A DNA stretch of 64,000 nucleotides from contig NC_021674.1 of NCBI RefSeq assembly GCF_000247815.1, positions 26,910,331 to 26,974,330 of the forward strand. Direction: 5' to 3'. The stretch is from Ficedula albicollis. Its lineage: Eukaryota > Chordata > Aves > Passeriformes > Muscicapidae. The notes under the pieces were generated by a model. The model was not told the origin of the DNA and did no database searches. It saw only the letters and a program-made list of their open reading frames with translations. The translations under genes were made by a program, and so were the position numbers. Positions 15,338 to 28,754 of this stretch are shown here, piece by piece (the stretch's first letter is position 1; each line of letters begins with the position of its first letter).

Positions 15338-18300
15338 ATACTTTTTAAAAGTCACTTCCTATTTCTCCTTTGTTTACCCTGGCTTATCCTGAACAGTGAG
15401 GTTTTCCGACACAGAGATAACTTTGGAAATGATTACTCTCATATTCTTTGATGATTTCAAAAGGCAGGAAAGAATCTCTCCCCTTTCTGAGGGCCACCCA
15501 GCTGAAGCAAAGAAAATTATTTTATTCAGGCATGTTAATAACTCAACTGAGTTTCCTTGGCCTTGAAATACCTGACCAAATTTGCTTTTCTTCTTTCTCA
15601 GTAACATATTTTGTTCCTGTATCTGCTGTCACACAATTATATTTTAAACAACCCTAAAGGGAGGCTGTCCAACAACTTCCAACCAACTTAACCTCTTCCT
15701 GTGACACATATTCGCTGCCCTAACGCATTGTATTCATTACACCTGTCTTACAAGTGGATGGAGCCACTGGGAAACACAGTGTAACAAAGTAGGTCTTCAA
15801 ATTAAGCTTTCCGATGATTAAATATGTTAACTGTAACTAAAGCTGCTACTAGTCTCACTTTCTCCAGGAGAAAAAAAATGGCAAGGGAATACACGAGCAT
15901 TGAAGAAAGGCATCTTCTTTCCTAGATCCTAATAGCGAAAAAAGAAAAATACTGAATGAGTTGGACATGCACACCCAAATAAAAGATAAATTACTTCATC
16001 CCTTTGTACCCCCATTTGCACTAGTTATTCTGAGCCAAAAGCTTTTTTTTAAATTGAGCTAGGAGATTTGGCAAGTGCAACTTGTCACCACAATTTCTTA
16101 ATTCTGCTAAGAGCAGAAGTGAGGTACTTCTCAACTGAGGAGCTGCTAACAGCAACCAATGAATCAGGGATTACAAGTACCACTGGGAGAAGGAGGTACA
16201 AGAGGGAAGTGGAACTGGAAAAGTAGTATCCCTTAGAATAACAGGATTAAAAGAAAAGAAGACTGAGCCCGTGGGTTTGAAAATGCAAGCCCTGGGACGT
16301 GAGCTCTGAGCTTCAGGGCAGATGCATTTTTGGGACACAAAGGAATTACCTAGCTGAGTTCTTTGATTACAGCTCTTACCAGGAATCTGGTTTGTAAGCA
16401 GGGATACTTTAAGGACAGCTGGGTACCCCTCCCATATGCTCTCTTTTCTGCTGTTCTGCAGCCTTGAGATGAACATCTAACATACTAGATTCACATTTTA
16501 AAAAGTAAGGACACAAACATCAACTTCATAATGAAGTAGTGATGACTGATAGGGCCTTGCATTGTACAGTGGACCTGCCAACAATTTTAATAAACAAATC
16601 TGTATTCATCTAGTATTCATGCAATTCCAGGCCATATTCAAAGCATTCTGCAAAGTTTATCCCTAACTAACATTACTTATCTGGGAAGGTAAACCTGTGA
16701 CACCAGGAGAATTTGCTGTATTTAGGCACCACATCTTTTCATATTTGCCTAAAGAAAGAAAATCATAGCTTCTATGAGGTAAAAGTTGTCACAGTATTAT
16801 AAGCCTCCAGTATGAAATAAAGCTATTAATATACTCCCTTAAGCTGCTATTCCAATTCATGTTCATGAGCCACATACATTTGAAAGATGAAGCAAATCCA
16901 TCAGGATATTTTAAGGGCACTGGTTTCTTCCTGTAAATCACTGAGCAGTGTACTGCAAAGTCAATATTACATTTTGGATAGCCTTACAGAAATGTGTAAG
17001 TTGAAGTAAAAGTACTTTCTCCTCAACAGATGAAAACTGTATGTAACTGAAGCCTTACATTCAGCACCTCTGCACACCAATGCCTTCAGCTTCATGTAAT
17101 ATCACATAGTTGATAGTCTCATCGCTGACTACTTTTAGTATAATGGACCTTAGAAATCCATGTTTCAACACTTTTTCTGTAGCATCTGCACAAGACCTTT
17201 GGATGAAAGAAAGGTAAGTGAAAAGCTTTACTACACTTACAAGCCTAGATGTTAAATCTATACTGATCAGGGAGGGCAATACAAATACAAATAGACACAG
17301 CATCAGGAAACCAAAGAGAATGTCCCTTCCTCACTGAGAAGGGAGGGCAATGGGTATGTTGACTCCTTCTCCCACTTCACTTGAGCTCCAAACAGGCTAA
17401 ATTATGAATAACTTTGCAAAGCAACAATGAGCAGCTAAATGAACATCCCCTTATAACTTCCCCAGAATCTCCGTTTCTAAAATTCATGAAGGCCCAGTTG
17501 CTACAATCTGCTCCAAATTTTTCCCAACTGGGGTCAGTCCTGAAGCACACAATGCTAACCCCAAGCCATGTCAGCACATCCGGTGTAGTGAATCTGTGGC
17601 TTTTTCAAAACCAGGGACAGCCTTGTGTAAACCACAGGCCAGCAGCCTGCCAGGCAGGCAGCACCAATATAATCTCACTGCATCTGTTTTATAAACACAC
17701 TCAGGTGTTGGGCTATCAGGCTTTGCTGCACTGCACAGCTGCTCCACAGCACACACCAGCTGTACTTACTCCCTCTTCACACCACTCCAGCTGGAGGATC
17801 CTAAGCCTTTCCACTCTTAGAGACAAGACCCTAAAAATGTAAAATTAAATGTTCTTTTTCCTTCAAATGATTGACCAAAAGCTAAGTCCCCTTTCCTCCA
17901 AATTTAGGACGTGAACAATCAAACAACAAACACTTGGACTTGACATTTTGTCTGCTGTTCTACCATATTAACTTCAGTTATGGGGCTATAAAAAATAGAC
18001 AAAATTCCAAGTTATGATGGCAACTTTCAAAGTTTCAAACTTTTCAAAACAATCTGTTCTACATTTGCACATCCAAGTCTTCCAGCCCTTTGACTGCTTA
18101 TATAAGTATTCATACACAGGTAGGCTCAATACCAGAAGCATTCTGAGTAATGCACACAGAATAACCCCCAGTGGCATGTTTTTCACTGGAACAGTAAAGC
18201 TGGTGCTACCCCCAACTAGTCATCCAGAGGAGCAGCTCAGCTTCCAACTACAGACTCTGCTTTGACAGACTGGAAGCCTGGTTTGATAGATCCACACCTC

Positions 18301-18604
18301 TACAGAAAAAGCTCCAGTGTCAAGAAGGCAGCAAAACGGAGGCCCTGCATTTCTGTTTGTTTGCTACAACTGAAGGAAAGCATCCCCACAATAAAGTGGT
18401 TGGAGAATTGAAACAGAAAAAAAACTCCTTCCAATCAAGCCATAAATCCATTAGCCTACAAAAGGTAGGCTACAAGAAGGAAATAGAAATGTAATGGTGA
18501 GAATCCTTCTTTTACAAAAGTAAAAGGAGAGATTGACAGATAAGAGAAGCTTCAGGACAGAAAGGGGTATCTCTAGAAAGTATTGGGCAGAAGCCCTATT
18601 TCAT

Positions 18605-18695
18605 GAGTCTAGATCTCAGTCCCTGTCTCCCCACTGTAAAAATGAAACTGACACTTGCACTGCAAAATTGTGAGATTAAAACCACAATGCTTGTG
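18605..18695 (-). repeat. Possible old MIR/L2-type fragment
   Basis: TCTCAGTCCCTGTCTCCCC followed by ACTGTAAAAATGAAACTGAC and then TTGTGAGATTAAA resembles the reverse-strand MIR/L2 pattern 'cctcagtttccccatctgtaaaatgg ... ttgtgaggattaaa'. The match is short and diverged, so the call is tentative. Confidence 0.4.
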
Positions 18696-20524
18696 CCATA
18701 CTTCTGGGCAACATGGAGAAATCTGCATCCATTACACTTCCTCTCAGGAATCCTGTTAAGATGACTATACTCAAGATTTTCCAGACTCAGATTATTTTGC
18801 TAATGAGTTTCATTACAACCTGAGACAGATAAGATCTATGTATCACTCCATGTAAATCAAAAGCAGACAAAGGCCTCTTCTGGAACCACTGATATAAAAT
18901 GCTGGATTATTCATTTTAGAAGATTTTATACCTGAATTATGAGTGAATGTTTGTCCCACCATTTCCATTCCTGACACGCTCATTTGTCTGAAGAAATTAT
19001 GTAAGTGGAAATAAAAGCAATAATTAAAGAAGAAAGAAGAGATAACATGCTATATCACAAGTAGATGCAGGACAAACTAGTAGGTAAAAACCTGCATGAC
19101 CAGTTCACAGCATGCGAGATTATAATGAAGTTATTACACATTGTCTCACAGCTTACGCAAATTTCAGAAAATAACGTAATCAGGATCAGAAATACCTTGT
19201 GTACTGTGAAAGTTAATTCACCAACCCCACCTGTTACCAGAAACACTATGGAAAACCAAGCAGTACTGATGATGGCTATTTTTTTGTTGATCTGTTTTGA
19301 CATTTTGAAACTTTTAGTTAAATAAAGCCTGCTGCAAAAAAAAAAAAATCTCCCTTATTTGTGCAAACGGCTCTATTACAAAGTGGCTTCACTTTGTTGA
19401 CCATCTGTCATATTTACATGTTCCTTGGTCTGGCACACAGGCTTCAGCCTCTTTCTCTGCTGACTCATGTGAATAAAAACACTCTTCCCTTAACTCCTCA
19501 GTTAGACAACTATCGCTTCTCCAAGGGGCATCAAATGTATTTTTTTTAAGTTACAATAATACATAATTTATTTCTTTTGCATACTTCTGTCCCCTAAAGT
19601 ATAGGTTTTTATTTTGCTACACATTTACCATGGCTTTTGCAAGCCATGTCTAGCTTTATACACAGGTTATTGCACTTCAAAAGTGAGACTGTTTTTCTTA
19701 TTCTACATCACAAACTCCTGCAGGAAGAAACTATGAACTTTCTGTTTCAGCACAACCTCATGCTATCAAAGAGAAACTAATAACTCCTACATTTAAAACT
19801 GTCACACTGCCAGCATGTGCACATCCACGCTCTGACAAGGTCTCAGCACTTCACTCCTGTCTCACTGGGATATCACTAGCATCAAGTACATTTTCATAGC
19901 TGCATAAAATGTCTCTGAGACTTCACATTCTTCTGCATCACAAAGTTCATTAACCATGCATAAATCTTCCAATAGAGGGGTTCTGCAGAGCAGCACACTG
20001 CTGCTGGGAAGCAGATTTTGCTTGCGAGTCTACAAATAGGGTGCAGGGCTGATTCACAGTTGCTGGAAGGGCTGCAAACTTTTTGGCAGTTCTACAAAAC
20101 ATTTGGCCTGTAATTTGTCTTACTGATCACTGCCACAGTTATGTCCAGGTCCCAAAGAGAAGAAGCCTATACAGTCTAGCAAGGAGAAAAGGCTTTGCCA
20201 GAGGTGCCCCCACTTCTCACTCTGCCTGCCCTCCTTTTCAGTCAGATGGGGTTTTTTAACCTCAGTCTTCCAGGAACAACTTAAAATACAAAATTACCTT
20301 CTCACACTTCACCTGATTTTTAAAAAGGGTAAACCTCAGAACACACTAAGGGTTTTGAAAGCTTTATGGTACTAATAACACTGCTATAGCAAAACAGTGC
20401 TTGGCTGGAGAGCACACACATTTGAAATCAATGTAACATGTCAGAGATTGTCAGTTTGATGCCCAGAATACATTCACACAAGGCAAGAGATCAGTTTTGT
20501 TTAATTTGTTCAAATATCCAGTGA

Positions 20525-20587
20525 TTTACTATAGTTTTATTCATTTATATAGTTTATAGATTTATATAGCTTTACTATAGTTTTATT
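20525..20587. repeat. Imperfect A+T-rich tandem duplication
   Basis: The 17-mer TTTACTATAGTTTTATT occurs at 20525-20541 and again at 20571-20587 (period 46). Between the two copies, ATTTATATAG also repeats. It is a local duplication in A+T-rich intron sequence. Confidence 0.7.
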
Positions 20588-21540
20588 AAGTGTCAGCCAA
20601 AACAAAAATGTTAAGGTTTTGGGGGTTTCCTCTTAGTTTAAAATCACTCTGAACAATAACATTTTCAAAACAATGCATATTACCAAACTGATGAGAAGGC
20701 TTGATGGTCAGAACTGACACTTCTGACCAAACACATTCACCATGTACTCACAAACTCATTCATACACAGTTTAGAAGCTGTGTTGACTGGGTTTTTTTAC
20801 TCAGAGGGTGGTTGGGCATCAGAACACTAAACATATTAAGCATAGAACGAATTAAATCGATGGTGATGTAACTAACTAGGAGCACAGTATGGATGCAACT
20901 AAATGATACACATACTCTGAATAGTTTCAGCAACAGAGAACACCACTCAAACTACCATTAAAATCAATATAGGAACATCAGCTTTGAGTCTGTGTGAAAG
21001 ACAACTTCCCTCTGTCTGTCCTCCAGTCATTAACAGACAGCACTCACTACAAACTTGCAATTTTTGCTTGTTAGAGGTATATTGATTTTGCTTACTCACA
21101 CATCTACTTATAAACAAAACCAACACAGGAAAGTTCCTAGGGTTTTTGCACTGCTCTGGGCTGTGATGAACATAGGTCAATTGCTCCTCATCTATTTTTG
21201 TTACCATACTACATGGTAAAGTGAACACCCTTCAACAAAATCATGACCCTACATTTCTGCTAAATGATATATCCTAGCATATCCTAACATTATCCCCCAC
21301 CCACAGCCTCTTGCAACTAATGGGCAAAGCAGAGAAGAATGAGCATGGACTGGCAAGAAAAGAGAACATAAAGAGACTATAGGAGTTTGTCTAGGTCATA
21401 GTGTCTGGGCTGCTCCTCAAAAGTGTTCACAATAAGTTGAGCTGAACTTGTATTTTAAAACCTTTCACCCAGCTATATAAAAATGCATATGCAAAGTTAC
21501 CTCTCAAATATGACTTAAACTAATATTCTTGTTTAAGTTA

Positions 21541-21647
21541 AGTTATCTCTAGATATATAACTTATAATATAGTTACACAATTTATCTATATATCTATAAA
21601 TAGATAAATATATAAATATATTTAAATTATACATTATATATATAGTA
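21541..21647. repeat. A+T-rich low-complexity block with internal hairpin
   Basis: The block is almost pure A/T with TATA-type dinucleotide runs. Inside it, TTTATCTAT at 21581-21589 and ATAGATAAA at 21600-21608 are exact inverted copies around a 10-base spacer. Simple-sequence drift is the simplest explanation. Confidence 0.75.
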
Positions 21648-24600
21648 GTTCCTAAGGGTCATAAGAAAGAAGCCCAAGGTTTTGCTTCTCAGGTGAAAAG
21701 CCCTGTCGCTTCTGATTTAATGGATAACACTTCTAAAAAAATATGCATGAGGTGTTAATAAAATTCTTCTTTCCTCTTTCTTCCTTTCAGAGGCTTGGCT
21801 TGCCTCTGAGAAATTGCTGCAAGAAGAAAAAAGGAATGTGATAAAACTTAACATACGTTATCTCATCCCAGTGACATTAGTATATACTATTATCCCTACA
21901 TATCATATCCAAATTTGATTATTGTATTGTAGTAGTGTAACCCACCTATCACTGCAGTAAGAAACTCCAATGTAATAATACAATACCAGCTTTCAATGAA
22001 TTATACAGAAAAATCCTGTAGTTCCCTCAAACTGGGCAGTACCAAACACTCTTAAAGCTACACAGACTAACAAAAAAAAAAAAGTTTAGGAATCATAGAT
22101 CATATGGGCTGCCCCTCTAAACAAATCAACTCCTTGAAGATAAACACCACATTATGCAAAGTATCAGGAACTCCAAATATCTCTAGAAAAATTTCTGCTA
22201 TTGCCTCCCCCTTGGTATTTTGAGTTAGGGACACCAAGCAAAGCCAAGCTGATAGGCTGCTGCCCAACTATCACTGCAGCCTTTCACACTGGTAAGCATT
22301 TTCCTAATATTTCTCTTGGCTTCCCTAGTCTGCCTTTTTGACTTGTGCTTGGACTGGAATTCTTTGAAGACAGAAACCACCATTTCATGTTAATTAAAAA
22401 TAAATTAGCAACATACACTAGTAGGTATTAGGAATCCCTGAAAATCCCAACAGTCAGTACCAACTAAAAACTTTTAATAGTGTTTCCATTGCTTGGGAGA
22501 GTCCAGTTTTCAGGGGTAGATCATGTCCCTACAACATCCCACTGAGTCTGCTAAAAGCAGAGCATTTTGCCTGAAGTTCGAACCTACGTATTACATTTAT
22601 TCCTTCAAACACTTCAGTAGTATAACTAACTGGCAACTCAGTGCATCACTCTTCTCTGACTGAAAATAGCTGCTCCAAGAGCCACGAGTGTGAGCAGCTC
22701 CCTGCTGCTTGCTGAGCAGCACAGCAGGGACATGCTTGGGACGACAGCAGCTGGGCAAATGCCACAGAGCTTCAGACACTGCAGATGCTTCTGAGTCCTA
22801 CTGACACCAGCACTGGTCCACCAGAGTGACAAAAAAGGGGCAGGAGCTGGACTGCTGGGAAAAATAGCAATATGGATATAAGGGAAGCAATGACATGGAA
22901 AATTAAGGAAAAGTTACAACAGCAGTTACAAACTTGAGGAAAAGGTGATAGTATGTTCAAGAGGGGCAAAGGCACTGTGGGGCTACAAGGAAGGAAAAGG
23001 CATTGAAACTCAGAAGAAAAAAAAGACTCCTCAACAACTCTAAAAAGAGCCATGTGAGAGAGAAAACATAGTGGACACAGCATGAATGACTTTAAGCTTT
23101 TCCTTCTCCAACACATTTTCAGACATCATTTTCTAAGGCCATGGATGAATCTCACCTTGAAATAGAGGGAAGTTGACAGATGCCAGAAAGACTTATGCAA
23201 TGAGTAAATATGGTCCCAGCAAAAAAACCTGTACTTGGAATAGATCTCTGTAGAGATCTATAGCACAACACTTCATTCACACAGCCTGCTAGCATTGCCA
23301 ACATCAAAATCTTACGCACTATTGTAAAAGTTGCCTTATAATTTCTTGACCGTCTAAAAGCCAGAACAGATAAATAAAGACAGAGAATTGGCAGCACAAA
23401 GACAGAACAGATATTAAAGAGGAAACTGAAGGAAAACAGGGAAGGACATCACTGTCTTGTTGGCTTTTAATATGTGAAATAAAGCAAAGCAATTCCAGCC
23501 GTTTCCTCATCACCTATGCAAAGGATGCATCAGTCTTCCCTTCACGTTTCCACCACTATTATATCTGCTGCATTGCTACAATGTCACTTTCTAAATATAC
23601 TTATAAACGCTAACATGGTCAAAGCCACCTACTTTTAAATGATATTAAAAAGGCCAATGAACTGAAGAATGGAGAGTTCTAAATGCATAAGAAATCCTAG
23701 TCCCCCATAATAAGGGGCTTGTAACTTATTAATATACTTTCAAATACTGAAAGATACTAAGCTGGAAACACTAAATATTAGGTTTCCCTACTCTTCAGTT
23801 AAGATACAAAGATATCAAAGGGGCTTGCTGTTCAAACAACACATACATGAAACTTATTTGGTAACATCTAGCTATTTTTCATGCTTTTTTGTTCCTGCCT
23901 GTGATGAAATTGCCCAGCAGGACACCAGAAACAAGCAAAATTATTCTATTGTCTGGAACAATCAAATCAGCTCAAGATAGCCGATATAAGGCAGAAAGGG
24001 ATGCCTACAACCCCCCGATGAAATCAAACTTTACTATTTTTTAATTTTAAAAGCTATGGTCTGACACTGCTTCTGTTCCTCAACAATTCAAGCCCTACAG
24101 AGTTCAGAGGGAAAAAAACCCTTTTAGAATTGTGTAGCATTTCTCTAACACTGCTTTCAATAAAATAAACATTAAAACTCCTGTTAGATTTAGCGGGAAC
24201 ATGCCAATATCTCTAGGTTTCTTAGCTGGGCTATTCAGAAATGTGAAATCTTGGCTTCTGTAACTTCTGTTAAATCACAGCAATGATACTTTAATATAAT
24301 TGATATTTTTTAACTCTTGGAGGAATGCAAGTGAGAGGACACTCAGAAATCAACTTTACTAGCACATCAAGCTACTGACTTGAAAAATTATCAGAGTAGA
24401 TAAGAATTCTACAGATGCTTTTGCACCATATTCATTTGCATTCTCTTTACTAAAATATAGTGCAAAGTACATAACTGCCACGAAAGTTACCCAATCTCTA
24501 GAATGGCTTACTAGCTTTAGAATTGCAGTTTCATATTAATATTACTGAACATACTTTTAAAATTGTCTAGTGACTGCCAAACATGACAGTACTCACAAAC

Positions 24601-25819
24601 ACAAAGTTAAAGCTTCTTTCCAGCCTTCTGTAGTAATCACTTTCTCCCCAAATGGTTGAAACCCCTGTAACTTCTACAATTTGCATGACTCAAAAGAGCA
24701 CACAAAACACCCCATTCTTCAGGCCTGGCTCTGGCAAGAAGGTTTATTTGACCCCCCTCCCAAGCTCAAACTGTCAGTTTTTTAAGCTGTCTTTGGACTT
24801 CTGATCTTGTTCCATACCCAGATACCTTTCCACGTGAATGGAGGAAAAGTCTCTTCTCAGTCCTCTCTGACCACAAATATCCCATTACTTGCATGCTCTA
24901 TTGGTCCCAAACCCTCTCTTACCATGAACTGCAGACAGCTTTTTCTTACAAGCTAATAGTTGGGGTGGGGGAAAGTGGATTAAGATAGTACTGGGTAAAG
25001 CAGAATTGAATTTAACCACTCAATCCCAAGCCAAAAGGCTCCTGTCTCCAATGTTTTACAAACTGTATTCACAGTCTCCCTGCAAAATCTGAAAATGCCT
25101 AAAAAGTTCATTTAAATAAAAGTTACGTACAGAGTAAAAACAAATCACATTTAGTTGCCAAGCTCTACAATTCCAACTAAAATCAAATCCTCGTTTTAGC
25201 ATTATTTAAAGAATTACGGACATGGAAGACAGAAAATCAGTTTGATGCTAGAGAACAGAAACCAGATTTACATACACAAGAGTTGCAGAAGAAAAATAAA
25301 TCAGTAAGAAAAAAAAATGCAAGTAAAGGATGTTGTTAACTGCTATTTATTCTTGGTTTTCCTTTGGAGCACAGGCCCCTACTGAAGGAAGAATTTAAAC
25401 TAGTCTGCATGATATGCAGTGAACCCAGTGAGATCAGTGGTCTACTCAGGACCATGAAGTACTGCACAGTGTCTACAGAACCACCTGAGCTGGAATGATG
25501 ACATGGACTACCTTAAAGCTGGTACAAGAAGGAATTGTGTTCACACCACTTGAACATTTCTTAAAGGTCTAGATTTGAACTAGTACCTATGAATTGCACT
25601 CTGCTACTGGTAACTCTTTTTCTAACAAATACTTTCTACAGAGCTCAGAAGAGTTATTTTCACTAAGTGGAAATTGGACAGCAAAGGTACAACAGACACC
25701 AAAGATAATTCTAAGCATCAGCCCCTTATTATCTTATTAACTCACACACCTTTTCTCTGTAGCCTTTCCATGAGCAGCTCCACACAACACTGACTCTTTT
25801 CCCTCTTCCTTCTGCAGGA

Positions 25820-25980
25820 CCAGCTAACCCCTTCCTGCCCCTAGCACAACCAGCTAACCCTGTCTGTCCCTTGTACAACTTCTTACCCTTTCAGTCACTT
25901 GCACAGCCACCTACCCCTTCCTCCTCACAGCACAGCCAGCAGACTCCAACTCACTCTCAACCAGCTAATCCTTTCTTTAT
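25820..25980. repeat. Degenerate minisatellite, about 29-bp unit, about six copies
   Basis: Six head-to-tail units of roughly 25-30 bases can be laid out, each starting with a version of CCAGCTAACCC and most ending in CACAA or CACAG. Starts are near 25820, 25850, 25879, 25907, 25936 and 25961. The first two copies and the last one best keep the CCAGCTAA start; the third to fifth are more diverged. The array is pyrimidine rich (C/T with CA). It lies in PRKCE intron 1. Confidence 0.65.
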
Positions 25981-28736
25981 AACACCCATCTCATTGGACA
26001 TAGCTGTGACCTTCTAAGGGCAAGGCTGTTCCCACTCTTTGGTAATTAGTACAGCTGCAATTTATGAGGGGTGAGATTGCCTTCAGCACTATCTCTATTC
26101 TCTTACAATCGTCCTTCCACAGAACTTTGTATCAGTGTTTGGTATTAATGAAAACAGGATGAGGTTCTGATCAGTGGTGGGATCAACTCCTGACCTACAG
26201 CTATGATAATTCGGTGTTAAGTGAAATGCATGCTCCACTACACACTTTTCATGCCCTGAGCAATTTTTTTTTTTTTTTCATCTGAAGTGAGACTTCAAAA
26301 GCTAGACACTCAGCAAAGCAAGCAAAAAAAAACCCCAGAGCGGGTCAGTGATGACCATACAGACTCCATCCAGCCAATTTGCCTATGCCAGCTCATCCCT
26401 GTGTCCTACACGTGTGGCTTTCTGCTGCTGCCAAAAGGGCAGCTGGAGTACGTGGTGTGGAGCAACTATTCATTGCCCTCCTCCAGGTTTCTCCCCAAGC
26501 CTTAGCTCTTCCTTTCCCCATTTGCCCTTTCTCTCTGCCTGCAGTAGCAACAGCAGAGGCAGCATTTTCCCCCTCTAGTGCTGCTCAGCAGACTGGGAAG
26601 CACTGCAGGTAAGCAGGAGCTGTTAGGAGAGAACATTTCTAGCAGGGAGTAGGAGTAGATTTATGCAGCTGGAGAAAGGGATTGATACAAGACAGTGGGT
26701 GAGCTGTGTGTGACTGTACCACATCCCCAGCAGAGAGTGAAAAGAGAAGGCACAGGAGATGGACTGTGGGAGAAGGCATATACCTTATTTGTATAAAGTT
26801 CTCTCCAAAATCTGTCAGCTCCTCTTGACAATCACCCTCAGAATGAGAGTCCCTGTGAAACCCTGCTGAGCCCCTGTACCTCTCTCAGCCTTGCCCCACA
26901 AGCCTGACAGACCTTGCTCCATGACCACCTTGTCATGCAGAAAACTCTCAAACAGGACCCCAACAATTTCCCTTTCATTTCAACAAATAGGATCCCACTA
27001 AAAGCTTTTCAGCAGCCCATAAACCACAGTTTAGATGAGATCTAAAGTTTTTGCAAGTGAAATCTTAGGCCTTTCAACACCACGAGCACAAATAAATTCA
27101 GTCAGCAGATGAAAATAAAAATGAAAATACGCTACAGTCACTTTCTGCCAGCCCAATGCCAGCCCTCAGCAGTGTGCAGCACAAGCAGAGGTGAATGCAC
27201 AGGGTGACCTGCACTACAATAATGACAATTCCATTCTCTGTCTGCCAGCTACAACAGATCACCTGCTGACTGAAAGGAGTTCCCATTCCAACAACAGAAA
27301 TGGCATTAAAAGAAGGGAAAAAAAAAAAAAAAAAGCACACAAGTAGTCTTTCCATTTCATTCAGATTAGAGGCAGTGGAAAGAGACAGTTCTATTTCTCA
27401 CATCCATGGACAGCTCACAGGACCAAGGACTCTCGAGAGATTTAATTCCTCCCCTGCTACTGCCTTTCGAGTGACATTCAGAGCTCAGATAACCTACGTG
27501 TTTAACTCTATAGACTGAAACTTCTTCCCCATGCCATTTCCTCTAACTCATCACCCACTTGCTGCTGAGATACTAGATTAATTCTAATAAACTGTTTTTA
27601 TGTAATGGTGGCACAGCTGCACAACTAACTTCACATTGGTAAAATGGCAATATGAAAGGATGCTTTCAAAAAAGTATAATGTATTAAATTTAGATCTGAA
27701 GAAGCCGCACTGAAAGAAGAAAAATAATATGGAAGATATTTTAGCAAAGAAAAGCTCACTGAAATCTATGTTTTATTTTTTCCTGACAGCATTAGAGATT
27801 TTTTTAAGGCAGCACAAAATTAAATTTCTTTCATTAACCTAAATATAGCTGTAAATTATTTTGAGTGGAAATAGAGGTTTTTCTTGTTAAATGTTGTGAT
27901 GCCCTCACTGATTTAGTGAGTTCTGCTACTCAGCCAGCAAAAGGATTTCTTAGGACAACTCAATAGGTTTTCTCATGTACAGCCAGGCTAATGGCTAAGA
28001 CCCTTAGATGGAGTCTTTGGCATAGGTCCAATCATGCTGATTTCATCTGTCCTCAACTCTGCAAAGTGGACTTGAACTCAGAGCCCATACTACCAATCAT
28101 CCACACACATAAACATTGATCATCATAATTTGCAGGAGTGGAACCACACGGCTAAATATCAATGGAATTTTCCTTCCTGATCTCAATTCCACTGATTAAA
28201 ATGTAGCTGCATTGCCAACTCAAGTGAATCATTTACATACGCCACATGTAAGAAAGCTAGATAAAAACATACTTCATCATTACCTGAATTACCTAATTCA
28301 AAAAAATATAGCCAGAGCTGTCAAGTTGCTAGTTTGTTTTTCAATCAGAACTTGCAAGCGGTTTATTGTTCTGCGTTTTCTGTTTTTCAAAGTGTAAGTT
28401 CACCAGAATCCTCTTGAATACTCAGTGCCATTCTGTATGACATTTTCTGTGCTTACAAAAAGCCTGAAATGTCATAAATTCAAAGCTCTCTTTAAAACTG
28501 CAGTGTAGCCATGACTCAAAAAATCTGCAAAACTGACACTTTTACTGTGCTATGTCTGTATCGATGCACCACTGGAAAAGCAGCCATCTTTTTAATTGTC
28601 ACTACACCTATTTTAGAAACCCAAACAAGTATTTTCTATTGATCTTACCAAAACCCCACAAAACTATGGACTTTGTCTAAAAGCTCTCATCCAGTAAACT
28701 CTGAATCACTGTTTCATGCCACAATTTTGAGTACCT

Positions 28737-28754
28737 AAATATATATATATATAG
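28737..28754. repeat. (AT)n microsatellite
   Basis: A short run of alternating A and T followed by AGGGAG, in PRKCE intron 1. Confidence 0.8.

Noticed and set aside
17414..17842. 142-codon frame in PRKCE intron 1
   Set aside because: No recognisable domain and a length that chance allows over 64 kb.
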